Below, in pieces: positions 5,732-12,216 of a DNA stretch of 12,216 nt. The notes beneath the pieces are model-generated. The model worked only from the letters and a program-made list of their open reading frames with translations, was not told where the DNA came from and did no database searches. Source of the DNA: an uncultured Pseudogracilibacillus sp. (GTDB taxonomy: Bacteria > Bacillota > Bacilli > Bacillales > Amphibacillaceae). The position numbers and the translations under genes were made by a program. Within the stretch, counting starts at the first letter, position 1. The number at the start of each line of letters is the position of its first letter. The DNA lies in contig CALGOZ010000026.1 of the NCBI GenBank assembly GCA_937960785.1, forward strand, positions 1 to 12,216, given 5' to 3'.

Positions 5732-6736
5732 ATGACACTTTTTAAAAGGGAAAAGGAAACATTTTTATTTTATACGAATAAAGGGAAGAGAGTTGCACGG
5801 GACACTGAAGTTCGCCTTGATCCACTGACGGGAGCTTCTTCGAGAATTGTGTTTGATCCTGGTTTCACACCGCCAAAACAAGATTTTATAAAAGTAGCTG
5901 AACAAACAAGAGGAAAGAACTGTCCGTTTTGTCCAGAGAATGTAATAAAAGTAACACCCCGTTTTCCCGAAGAAGTTGTTCCTGAAGGCCGGGTATCGTA
6001 TGGTGAAGCTATTGTCGCACCGAATTTATTTCCTTATAGTAAATATAACGGTGTAACAATTATGACCGAAGATCATTTCGTTAAGCTAGAAGAATTTTCT
6101 TCGGAACGAATTCAAAATGCCTTTTATGCAAGTCAACTTTATATTGAAGCAGTACAAAAGAAGGAAAGCACTTCATTGTATCGCTCAATTAATTGGAATT
6201 ACTTACCTCAATCTGGTGGTAGTATTCTCCATCCTCATTTGCATGTCATTATATCGAAATCGCCTACGAATTATCAACGTCAATTCGATTATCACGCTAA
6301 ACGGTTTGAAAAGGAGAAGGGAAGTTCCTATTTCACAATCTTATATGAAAAAGAAAAGGAATTAGGTGAACGCTTCATCGGTGAAGTAGGGGCAGTTAGT
6401 TTACTTCATAGTTTTGCTCCGAAAAATCACTTAGACTTCCTCGTCCTTTTCCCGGAAAAAAGCAGAATAAATGAGTTAAATGAAGCGGATTGGAACGATT
6501 TTGGTCAAGTTGTACAGTCGATCTTCAAAACTTTCAACGAATATAGTATTCAAAGTTTTAATATGCTTCTTCACGAATCCCATGCAAACTCACCTCTTCA
6601 TGCTCGGTTTGTTCCTCGACTTATTTTAAATGAATTGGGGACAAGCGATATGAATTTTTTCCAAACGGTTCATGAAGAGCCACTAGTATATAAAGTACCG
6701 GAAGATGTGACGAAAATTGCACGAAAATATATATGA
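5732..6736 (+). CDS. GalT/HIT-fold nucleotidyltransferase-like protein (DUF4931-type)
   Basis: The ATG at 5732 follows GAGGAGGAAAGG and gives 334 residues; an in-frame TTG at 5678 lies in the promoter and is rejected. The layout is that of galactose-1-phosphate uridylyltransferase relatives: a zinc-type CPFC at 64-67, a central active-site block SGGSILHPHLHVII at 161-174, and a second half ending with HESHANSPLHARFVPRLILN at 281-300. In true GalT enzymes the histidine motif ends in Gln (HPH-x-Q), and that Gln sets transferase chemistry. Here the position is His171 (HPHLH), as in HIT hydrolases. The substrate is therefore open: a sugar- or nucleotide-phosphate transferase, phosphorylase or hydrolase. 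No galactose genes lie nearby, so a Leloir role is unlikely. It is probably monocistronic and cytoplasmic. Confidence 0.8.
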   Translation: MTLFKREKETFLFYTNKGKRVARDTEVRLDPLTGASSRIVFDPGFTPPKQDFIKVAEQTRGKNCPFCPENVIKVTPRFPEEVVPEGRVSYGEAIVAPNLFPYSKYNGVTIMTEDHFVKLEEFSSERIQNAFYASQLYIEAVQKKESTSLYRSINWNYLPQSGGSILHPHLHVIISKSPTNYQRQFDYHAKRFEKEKGSSYFTILYEKEKELGERFIGEVGAVSLLHSFAPKNHLDFLVLFPEKSRINELNEADWNDFGQVVQSIFKTFNEYSIQSFNMLLHESHANSPLHARFVPRLILNELGTSDMNFFQTVHEEPLVYKVPEDVTKIARKYI

Positions 6737-6790
6737 GGAATAATGAGTGTAAAAGATTAGAAGAAAGTGATATAAAAAAGAAACATGCTT

Positions 6791-6830
6791 TAAGCGGTGT
6801 AAAGTATGAACTTGAGCACCGCTTATTTTG
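6791..6830. terminator. Bidirectional terminator between the GalT/HIT-like gene and the MFS gene
   Basis: A perfect 9-bp stem (TAAGCGGTG at 6791-6799 with CACCGCTTA at 6817-6825, 17-base loop) is followed by TTTTG on the plus strand and by AAGCATGTTTCTTTTTT on the minus strand. The right arm includes the stop codon of the MFS gene. Confidence 0.75.
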
Positions 6831-8292
6831 TTTCAATCTCTTCCATCGGAGTGGCACGATATACTTTAAAAGCTAAAAAGACAGCGATGAGCGTCATGAT
6901 AAAGCCGATAAAATAGACGAGCTCAACCCCGGCAACCATCGCATCGCTAATTGCCTGAGGATCTGTCGGACCGGCAACGGAATCTAAAAAATGGAGTTGA
7001 CGAGCATTCATAATACTTATAAATACAGCAACACCAATCGCACCAGCTACCGGTTGTAACGTCGTTAATATAGCTGTTCCATGCGGATAAAGTGACTTAG
7101 GCAATTGGTTTAGGCCATTTGTTTCTACCGGCATCATCGTTGCTGATACACTAACCATAAGCAACATATAGCATAGGACGATTACCCAAATCGGTGTATG
7201 AGCCTGGATGAAACTTAACGTAAACATTGTAATTGCAAGGACGATTGTTGCTGGTATCATTAGTACCCGTGGACCAAAGCGGTCGAATAAATGACCCATT
7301 ACTGGCGATAATAGACCGTTTAAAATACTACCCGGAAGTAAAATAAGTCCCGCTGTCGCTGCGCTTAACATCATCGGTCCTTGCATAAAGATTGGTAAAA
7401 TTAATTCCGATGAAAACATCGCCATAATTATAATTAAAAACATAATCACTGCATGGGTATACATCGGGTAGCGGAAAACCCGCAAATCCATCATCGGCTC
7501 CTTAAGTCGTAACTGACGACGAGAAAATAGGAAAATACTAATTACACCGATTGTAATTGTTATTAAAACAATAGGAGTTAAAAAGCCGGCTTCACTTTCT
7601 CCCGCCGTACTAAAACCGTATATAATCGTACCAAAGCCAGTCGTCGAATAAAGAATCGAAATATAATCGATTTTTGGCTTTGTCACTTCTCCGACATTAA
7701 TTAAATATTTATAGGCAAAGGCAATCGAAAAAAGCGCGAACGGTATAACTGTAATAAATAAGTATCGCCAACCTAAATATTGTACGATTAAACCTGATAA
7801 AGTAGGGCCAAGGGCAGGGGCAAACATAAAGACGAGCCCAAGCATACCGATAATTTTCCCCCGTCGATGAGGTGGATATAGTAGTAAAAATACGTTAAAA
7901 ATAATTGGCATTAGTAAACCAGTACCCACAGCTTGAATAAACCGACCGATTAATAAAATAGAAAATGTCGGAGCAAGGGCACTAATCGTCGTACCGATTG
8001 TAAAAATAATCATTACAGAAATAAATAACTGACGAGTCGTAAACCATTGTACTAAAACAGCAGAAACAGGAATGACAACTCCCATTACTAATAGGAAGCC
8101 CGTAGCCATCCATTGTACCGTTGGTAAAGTGAGGTTAAACTCCTGCATTAATGCCGTTAAAGCAATGTTTAACAACGTTTCATTTAAAACAGCAAAAAAA
8201 GCTCCAATAATTAATGCCAACATAATGGGGGCTGTTTTTACGTTCGGGTCGTCGGCTAAAAATTCATACTCTTTCTTCTCATTTCGCCTCAT
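6823..8292 (-). CDS. MFS drug exporter, DHA2 (EmrB/QacA, LmrB-like) family, 14 membrane segments
   Basis: The 489-residue membrane protein is a proton-driven exporter of the 14-TM DHA2 group. VLNETLLNIALTALM at 35-49 is the first-helix signature of the family. PHRRGKIIGM at 141-150 is followed by the antiporter motif C region FAPALGPTLSGLIVQYLGW at 156-174. The second half has HLFDRFGPRVLM as the repeat of the motif A loop. The length agrees with LmrB-type proteins (about 480). The start ATG at 8292 has GGAGG six bases upstream. A possible -35 TTGACT (8356-8351) has only a poor -10 (GAAAAT), and no regulator gene is adjacent. The substrate cannot be read from sequence; lincosamides and other lipophilic drugs are known for relatives. 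Confidence 0.88.
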   Translation of the reverse strand: MRRNEKKEYEFLADDPNVKTAPIMLALIIGAFFAVLNETLLNIALTALMQEFNLTLPTVQWMATGFLLVMGVVIPVSAVLVQWFTTRQLFISVMIIFTIGTTISALAPTFSILLIGRFIQAVGTGLLMPIIFNVFLLLYPPHRRGKIIGMLGLVFMFAPALGPTLSGLIVQYLGWRYLFITVIPFALFSIAFAYKYLINVGEVTKPKIDYISILYSTTGFGTIIYGFSTAGESEAGFLTPIVLITITIGVISIFLFSRRQLRLKEPMMDLRVFRYPMYTHAVIMFLIIIMAMFSSELILPIFMQGPMMLSAATAGLILLPGSILNGLLSPVMGHLFDRFGPRVLMIPATIVLAITMFTLSFIQAHTPIWVIVLCYMLLMVSVSATMMPVETNGLNQLPKSLYPHGTAILTTLQPVAGAIGVAVFISIMNARQLHFLDSVAGPTDPQAISDAMVAGVELVYFIGFIMTLIAVFLAFKVYRATPMEEIETK

Positions 8293-8469
8293 TCGATACC
8301 TCCAACAAACCTAAAAGATATGTATCGATTTTCGTTAACCTTAAAGATAAAGTCAAGAAAAGTGCGCTTTAATATACATCTTTATTATTATATAAGCATT
8401 AAAGTTTTAAATTAGTCGTAAATCACGTAAAGTTAATAACGTAGTAGTAAAGAAGGAGAGTGAACGGAA

Positions 8470-8808
8470 GTGGAATGGAAAGAAATTACAACGCTAGAAG
8501 AATGGGAAGAAATTTTAGAAAAATCGGCTGAAAAAGATCAAGTAATTTTAAAACATAGCACGACTTGCCCAGTAAGTTTTAACGCGTTGGATGAGTATAA
8601 CGATTATTTAGCTGATAAGCCGAATGAACATATCGATTATACGTTAGTAAAGGTTCGTGAATCTCGTCCGGTTTCAAACAAAATCGAAGCAGATTTAAAC
8701 CTTAAACACGAATCTCCACAAATTATTTGTATTAAAAATAAAGAAACATACTGGTCGGCTACGCATTGGGCTGTGACAAAGGCTCATATGACAGCAGTTC
8801 TTGATTAA
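8470..8808 (+). CDS. ytxJ: YtxJ family monothiol bacilliredoxin (bacillithiol system)
   Basis: The 112-residue cytoplasmic protein is the YtxJ (DUF2847) thioredoxin-fold protein. Residues 24-36 give the first core strand and active site (QVILKHSTTCPVS). Cys33 is the single active-site cysteine of a CPVS motif, and ESPQIICI at 81-88 supplies the cis-proline strand. Family members remove bacillithiol from S-bacillithiolated proteins after oxidative or hypochlorite stress. The start is GTG at 8470 with GGAGAG ten bases before it; the nearby ATG at 8475 is out of frame. No sigma-B-type promoter was found in the 177-bp upstream gap shared with the MFS gene. The downstream hairpin at 8878 is the likely terminator. 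The presence of the gene implies a bacillithiol-making firmicute. Confidence 0.92.
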   Translation: MEWKEITTLEEWEEILEKSAEKDQVILKHSTTCPVSFNALDEYNDYLADKPNEHIDYTLVKVRESRPVSNKIEADLNLKHESPQIICIKNKETYWSATHWAVTKAHMTAVLD

Positions 8809-8877
8809 TTAACTACTAAATTTTCGCCTAGATAAGAAGAGGATGCTGAGACAAAACCAGCTCTAAACGAATAACGA

Positions 8878-8932
8878 ATGGATTGAGTTTCTCCATTATG
8901 GCAGAAACTCAGTCCATTTTATTTTGTTTAGA
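8878..8932 (+). terminator. IS-end-type hairpin, copy 2, acting as terminator after ytxJ
   Basis: A 15-bp stem (ATGGATTGAGTTTCT at 8878-8892 with AGAAACTCAGTCCAT at 8903-8917, one G-T pair) is followed by TTTTATTTTGTTTAG. The upstream stretch GAGACAAAACCAGCTC and the hairpin are repeated in drifted form at 11345-11421, so this is a dispersed element that also works as a terminator. Confidence 0.75.
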
Positions 8933-9075
8933 AAATTTGTTTCTATATTTATTTTAGCGACATACTTCCTTAAGTTTACCACCATTAACGCAAATTGATC
9001 TTCATTTTCTGAATTTTCCGCAAAAACTAACCTAAGCACTTCACGCACTGGGGAAGTTTTAATAGTTTTGTTCAT
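8896..9075 (-). pseudogene. Transposase-like C-terminal remnant, copy 1 (59 open codons)
   Basis: On the minus strand an open frame of 59 codons runs from 9075 to the stop in the loop of the hairpin at 8896. It contains REVLRLVFAENSENEDQF and then ALMVVNLRKYVAKINIETN. The ALM-VNLRKYVAK segment is the kind of C-terminus I associate with IS1182-like transposases, in which the stop lies in the IS-end hairpin; this comes from memory and was not tested. There is no ribosome site, and the N-terminal part overlaps the first degenerate palindrome unit. A second, frameshifted copy lies at 11422-11566 in the same relative place. It is a decayed mobile-element end, not a gene. Confidence 0.45.
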
Positions 9076-9076
9076 T

Positions 9077-9458
9077 GAGTTATCTAGCGGGAGACTCCGC
9101 CGAGTAAGTTACGTAGGTGTTGTTTGTTGACATACCTAGTGGAGGATTCCACCGAGTAAGGTGAGGTGTTGTTTCTCATTAACTTACTTGGCGAAGGGCT
9201 ACACTGAGTAAGTAACGAAAGTTTTGCTTATTAACTTACGCAGCAGAAGCTCCTGCTAGGTAAGTATAAACGAATATTACTCCTAACTTACTTAGTAGAA
9301 GCGTCCGTTGAGTAAGCTGAAACGATTTTGTGCATAAACTTACTTAGCAAAGCACCCCGATGAGTAAGTTATAAAGTTTTTACGTGCAAACTTATCCGTG
9401 GAGGAAGTTGTTAAAATATTTTAAAAACTTACTCGTTTAGACGAGACGACGTAAGACT
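9077..9458 (+). repeat. Array 2 of 52-bp palindromic repeats
   Basis: Units start at 9077, 9129, 9181, 9233, 9285, 9337 and 9389, each exactly 52 bp apart. A last unit starts at 9426 after a 15-bp deletion in the degenerate unit at 9389. Each has a 33-bp palindromic core and a 19-bp linker. A still weaker unit in the same phase may start at 9025, where a linker-like TTTAATAGTTTTGTTCATT follows. The orientation is the same as array 3 and opposite to array 1. Cores vary a great deal in sequence, yet lengths are constant. Confidence 0.88.
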
Positions 9459-9504
9459 TATAGCATTTTTTAAATATATCAGCTTGAGATCAGTCGAATA
9501 AAAA

Positions 9505-9550
9505 TCCCCCTAAAGTAGTTTTATTTTTTTAACTGTCTACTTTAGGGGGA
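9505..9550. repeat. Long perfect hairpin, 14-bp stem
   Basis: TCCCCCTAAAGTAG (9505-9518) pairs perfectly with CTACTTTAGGGGGA (9537-9550) around an 18-base T-rich loop. On the minus strand it is followed by TTTTTATT and could terminate, but no minus-strand gene leads into it. The TGTCTACTTTAGGGGGAGC edge resembles an insertion-sequence end, so this may be a mobile-element scar or small MITE. Confidence 0.6.
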
Positions 9551-9566
9551 GCATATCATTTAACTG

Positions 9567-9611
9567 AACACTGTTATTTTATTTGCCGAGCTTTTGTCAC
9601 AGTGTTTTTTC
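9567..9611 (+). repeat. Second hairpin, 8-bp stem followed by T-run
   Basis: AACACTGT (9567-9574) pairs with ACAGTGTT (9599-9606) around a 24-base loop, followed by TTTTCT. It has the shape of a weak plus-strand terminator or inverted repeat and sits between array 2 and the abgT promoter. No gene on the plus strand needs it. Confidence 0.4.
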
Positions 9612-9715
9612 TATAGTAAACCTCTCCGTATTAGCTTGAAACCTTAAAGAATGAATAGTAGGAAAATTAACTACTTTCTCCATAAAAAGATTTTTTCAAA
9701 ACGACGAATTGTTCA

Positions 9716-9744
9716 TTGAAAATAGGGTATATCATTATTATAAT
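9716..9744 (+). promoter_or_regulatory. Sigma-A promoter of the abgT gene
   Basis: TTGAAA (9716-9721), a 17-base spacer and a perfect TATAAT (9739-9744) lie 42 bases before the GTG start, with AGGAGG in the leader. Confidence 0.8.
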
Positions 9745-9786
9745 AGGTAAGTCGTATATTTTACTTTCAGTTTTAGGAGGATGATT

Positions 9787-11325
9787 GTGAAGAAAAAAGG
9801 TATGTTCCAACGCTCTCTTGATAGAATTGAAGCGGTTGGAAACAAACTTCCCCACCCAGTCACATTATTTGCAATTTTAGCACTACTTGTGCTTGTTTTA
9901 TCTGCGGCCATATCACAATTCGGGATTAGCGTCGAACACCCAGGTGAAGAAGGAGAAATCGTCGAGGTTACAAACTTATTAAATAAAGAAGGTATTCAAT
10001 ATATCTTTTTATCAATGACAGATAATTTCATTAACTTCGCACCGTTAGGAATTGTACTTGTGACGATGCTTGGAATTGGAATAGCAGAACGTACGGGATT
10101 GATTAGTGCGATTTTACGTGGTTTTGTCTTATCTGTACCAAGACAACTTATTACGGCATCCTTGGTTTTTGCAGGTATTATGTCTAGTGTTGCATCGGAT
10201 GCGGGGTATGTCGTTCTGCCTCCACTAGGTGCTGTAATCTTCGCTGGTCTCGGTAGACACCCGTTAGCAGGACTAGCAGCAGCTTTTGCAGGTGTTTCTG
10301 GTGGATTTAGTGCAAATTTAATTTTAACCTCTCTTGATCCACTTCTAGCTGGTATGACAATCGACGCTGCGATGATGATTGATCCAGCTTATGCGGATAC
10401 GATGAACGTAGCGATGAACTTGTATTTTATTATTGCTTCAGTTTTCTTGCTTACGGTCGTTGGTTGGTATGTTACGGAGAAAATCGTTGAACCTCGATTA
10501 GGAGCTTACACTGGCGAGTATAAAGAGGATTTAGAAGGATTAAAGCCAATTGAGAAGAAAGGTTTAAAGTGGGCTGGATTTTGGACGTTTATTGCCTTAA
10601 TCGGTGTTGCGTTATTAGTATTACCGAAAAACGCACCTTTACGTGCTACCGATGATGGGAGCGGTACGTTTACTTTAATGGACTCCTTAGCACCTTTTAT
10701 GAATTCTTTAGTTCCAATTATCGCCATTTTATTTTTTGTTCCGGGACTTGTATACGGTAAAGTAACAAAGGAAATTAAAAACGATAAAGATGTAGCAAAT
10801 GCGCTAGCAAATACGATGGGCGCAATGGGAACGTTTATCGTCCTATCCTTTACCGCCGGTCAGTTTGTCGCATATTTTTCTGAAAGTAATATGGGACTTG
10901 TCGTCGGCGTGTATGGTGCAAACTTTTTAGAGCAAATTAAATTAACTGGTATCCCGTTATTAATCGTCTTTATTATCATCTGTGCAATTATTAACTTGTT
11001 TATCGGTAGTGCTTCGGCGAAGTGGGCAATGATGGCTCCAATCTTCGTACCGATTATGATGCAGCTAGGTTACTCACCAGAAGTCACCCAGATGGCTTAT
11101 CGAATTGCTGATTCATCGACGAATATGATTACGCCGTTAATGACATATTTTGCATTAATTATTGCTTTTGCACAAAAGTATGATAAGAAAATGGGAATTG
11201 GAACGATGATTTCTGTGATGATTCCATATTCTGTGTTATTCTTAATTTCCTGGACAGTTTTATTAATCGTTTGGATTTTCCTAGGTATCGATCTAGGTCC
11301 ATCGGCTCCAATATTTTATCCATAA
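9787..11325 (+). CDS. abgT: AbgT-family transporter (p-aminobenzoyl-glutamate transporter family)
   Basis: The GTG at 9787 is chosen because AGGAGG ends at 9780: the ATG at 9781 would have no spacing, while the GTG has six bases. The 512-residue length is normal for the family. The protein is an inner-membrane transporter with about 11 spans in two halves. Family signatures are visible: GNKLPHPVTLFAILALL near the N-terminus, SDAGYVVLPPLGAVIFAGLG and HPLAGLAAAFAGVSGGFSAN in the first half, GSASAKWAMMAPIFVPIMM and ADSSTNMITPLMTYFALI in the second. Members import p-aminobenzoyl-glutamate, or in some bacteria export sulfonamides and related compounds, using ion gradients. The direction cannot be read here, and no folate-salvage hydrolase genes are adjacent. 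The gene stands alone between two repeat blocks and has its own promoter and terminator. Confidence 0.93.
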   Translation: MKKKGMFQRSLDRIEAVGNKLPHPVTLFAILALLVLVLSAAISQFGISVEHPGEEGEIVEVTNLLNKEGIQYIFLSMTDNFINFAPLGIVLVTMLGIGIAERTGLISAILRGFVLSVPRQLITASLVFAGIMSSVASDAGYVVLPPLGAVIFAGLGRHPLAGLAAAFAGVSGGFSANLILTSLDPLLAGMTIDAAMMIDPAYADTMNVAMNLYFIIASVFLLTVVGWYVTEKIVEPRLGAYTGEYKEDLEGLKPIEKKGLKWAGFWTFIALIGVALLVLPKNAPLRATDDGSGTFTLMDSLAPFMNSLVPIIAILFFVPGLVYGKVTKEIKNDKDVANALANTMGAMGTFIVLSFTAGQFVAYFSESNMGLVVGVYGANFLEQIKLTGIPLLIVFIIICAIINLFIGSASAKWAMMAPIFVPIMMQLGYSPEVTQMAYRIADSSTNMITPLMTYFALIIAFAQKYDKKMGIGTMISVMIPYSVLFLISWTVLLIVWIFLGIDLGPSAPIFYP

Positions 11326-11376
11326 TATTTTATAACATAAACGAAGCAAGACTCGATTAAAGCCAGTCTTAAACAA

Positions 11377-11433
11377 AAGGATGAACTGAATTTCTCTTAT
11401 GTAGAAATACAGTCCATCCTTATTTTATTTTAG
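11377..11433 (+). terminator. IS-end-type hairpin, copy 3, acting as abgT terminator
   Basis: AAGGATGAACTGAATTTCT pairs with AGAAATACAGTCCATCCTT with one or two mismatches, followed by ATTTTATTTTAG. It lies about 50 bases after the stop of the abgT gene. A smaller stem (AAGACT at 11348-11353 with AGTCTT at 11365-11370) precedes it. It is homologous to the copy at 8878. Confidence 0.82.
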
Positions 11434-11566
11434 AAAGTTTTTTGTATTTATTATTTGTTTTGGTGATATCCACTTTTGAGTTTGCGCCATTAAGGTAATT
11501 CATCTTTCATGTTCCTGCAGTTTTAATAAAAATTTGTTAACGTCCCCTCTCGTTGGGAAGGTTTTA
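11422..11566 (-). pseudogene. Transposase-like C-terminal remnant, copy 2 (frameshifted)
   Basis: Read on the minus strand, this stretch aligns base by base with the remnant at 8896-9075: shared blocks include the GATGAATTACC/GATCAATTTGC region, TTAATGG, AAACT and the run TTTCTAAA before the hairpin. The open frame of copy 1 is broken here by stops and small indels. It sits in the same order as copy 1: hairpin, remnant, then palindrome array. Confidence 0.5.
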
Positions 11567-11571
11567 TTGGA

Positions 11572-12216
11572 AACTTACTTTACATCTTCTCGCGCCGGGC
11601 AAGATGACGTATTGTCTTTATTTAACTTACATGGCAGACGTATCCGTTGAGTAGGATGAAGTGATTTTGTAGGTGAACTTACTTAAGAAAGCATTACGCC
11701 GAGTAAGCTTTAAAGGTTTTGCTTATATACTTACCTAGCAAAGTGGTCCACTAGGTAAGTTGAAACGAAAATCATATCTAACTTACTCAGTAGGAGCCTC
11801 CACTGTATAAGCTGAAGTATTGTTTTTAATTATCTTACTCGGTGACGCGTTCCATTGAGTAAGTTGAAATACTTTTGTATGTAGACCTACTCGACAGAGC
11901 GACCCACTAGGTAAGTTGAAACGATTTTTGACGTATACTTACTCATGGAAGAGCTCTATTGTGTAAGTTGAAACGCTTTTGCACGTAGACTTACCCGGTG
12001 AAGCGCTCCAGCGATAAGGTTGAAGGACTTATAGGCGTAGACTTACCCGATGAAACGCTCCATTGAGTATGTTGGTACACTTAGGCGAATCCACTTACCC
12101 AACAGAAGCTCCTACTAGGTAAGTGTAAACGGATATCACGCCTAACTTATCCAGCAGAAATTCCTACTAGGAAAGTTAAAGTATTCTTTTAAAAAATTTT
12201 ACCCGGCAAGGCAAAC
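11572..12216 (+). repeat. Array 3 of 52-bp palindromic repeats (continues past window end)
   Basis: Twelve full units start at 11572, 11624, 11676, 11728, 11780, 11832, 11884, 11936, 11988, 12040, 12092 and 12144, and a thirteenth starts at 12196 and is cut by the window end. Every step is exactly 52 bp. Each core is 33 bp; linkers are 19 bp with a majority like TGAAACGATTTTGCACGTA. Majority bases of the core give ACTTACTCGGTGGAGC followed by its exact reverse complement. There is no coding frame or promoter, and no spacer diversity of CRISPR type. Confidence 0.92.

Noticed and set aside
9077..9458. Integron attC-like cassette array
   Set aside because: The palindromes are in direct tandem without gene cassettes between them, and there is no integrase or attC R/L box pattern.
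9667..9855. Minus-strand 62-residue open frame across the abgT start
   Set aside because: It covers the abgT promoter and ribosome site on the opposite strand and has no translation signals.
11572..12216. CRISPR array
   Set aside because: The 19-bp linkers are conserved and too short, while the palindromic cores vary. That is the reverse of CRISPR structure, and no cas genes are present.

Overview
The window looks like a chromosomal segment of a low-GC member of the Bacillaceae (Bacillus in the broad sense). The evidence is a YtxJ-type bacilliredoxin (bacillithiol chemistry), a UvrX/YqjW-type Y-family polymerase beside a YolD-family gene, Bacillus-type LexA (DinR) boxes of the form GAAC-N4-GTTC, strong AGGAGG ribosome sites with GTG and TTG starts, and sigma-A promoters with 17-base spacers. 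No rRNA, tRNA, CRISPR or phage structural gene was seen.

Layout. Positions 1-140 are the end of an array of 52-bp palindromic repeats, followed by a truncated IS3-family element (244 to about 815). Positions 862-2822 are an SOS module: a Y-family polymerase on the minus strand, and a 77-residue WYL-like protein plus a YolD protein on the plus strand. The two sides diverge from a 145-bp region holding two promoters and three LexA boxes. Next come a 12-TM-type membrane protein of unknown substrate (2868-4292, minus), a gene-poor stretch (4293-4852), and an XRE repressor diverging from an uncharacterised 95-residue protein across a 29-bp operator-like dyad with an adjacent LexA-like box. After these lie a GalT/HIT-fold nucleotidyltransferase-like gene (5732-6736), a convergent DHA2-type MFS exporter (6823-8292, minus), ytxJ (8470-8808), and an AbgT-family transporter (9787-11325).

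The unusual part is the repeat DNA. Three arrays (1-140, 9077-9458, 11572-12216) are made of one 52-bp unit: a 33-bp imperfect palindrome and a 19-bp conserved linker. In array 3 the period is kept for twelve successive full units with no insertion or deletion, although the sequences have drifted a great deal. The majority sequence of the core rebuilds a perfect 32-bp palindrome, and several arm positions covary. Arrays 2 and 3 lie in the same orientation, each preceded by the same degenerate block (a terminator-like hairpin plus a minus-strand transposase-like C-terminal remnant), so the abgT gene sits between two copies of a composite block. Array 1 is in the opposite orientation. I could not link the arrays to a protein-coding system within the window. 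They are the best candidate here for something undescribed.

How the genes work together: the polymerase, WYL-like and YolD genes are probably induced together by DNA damage. The 95-residue gene may also respond to LexA, with a second layer of control by the XRE protein. The transporters and ytxJ look like independent single-gene units, each bounded by its own terminator.
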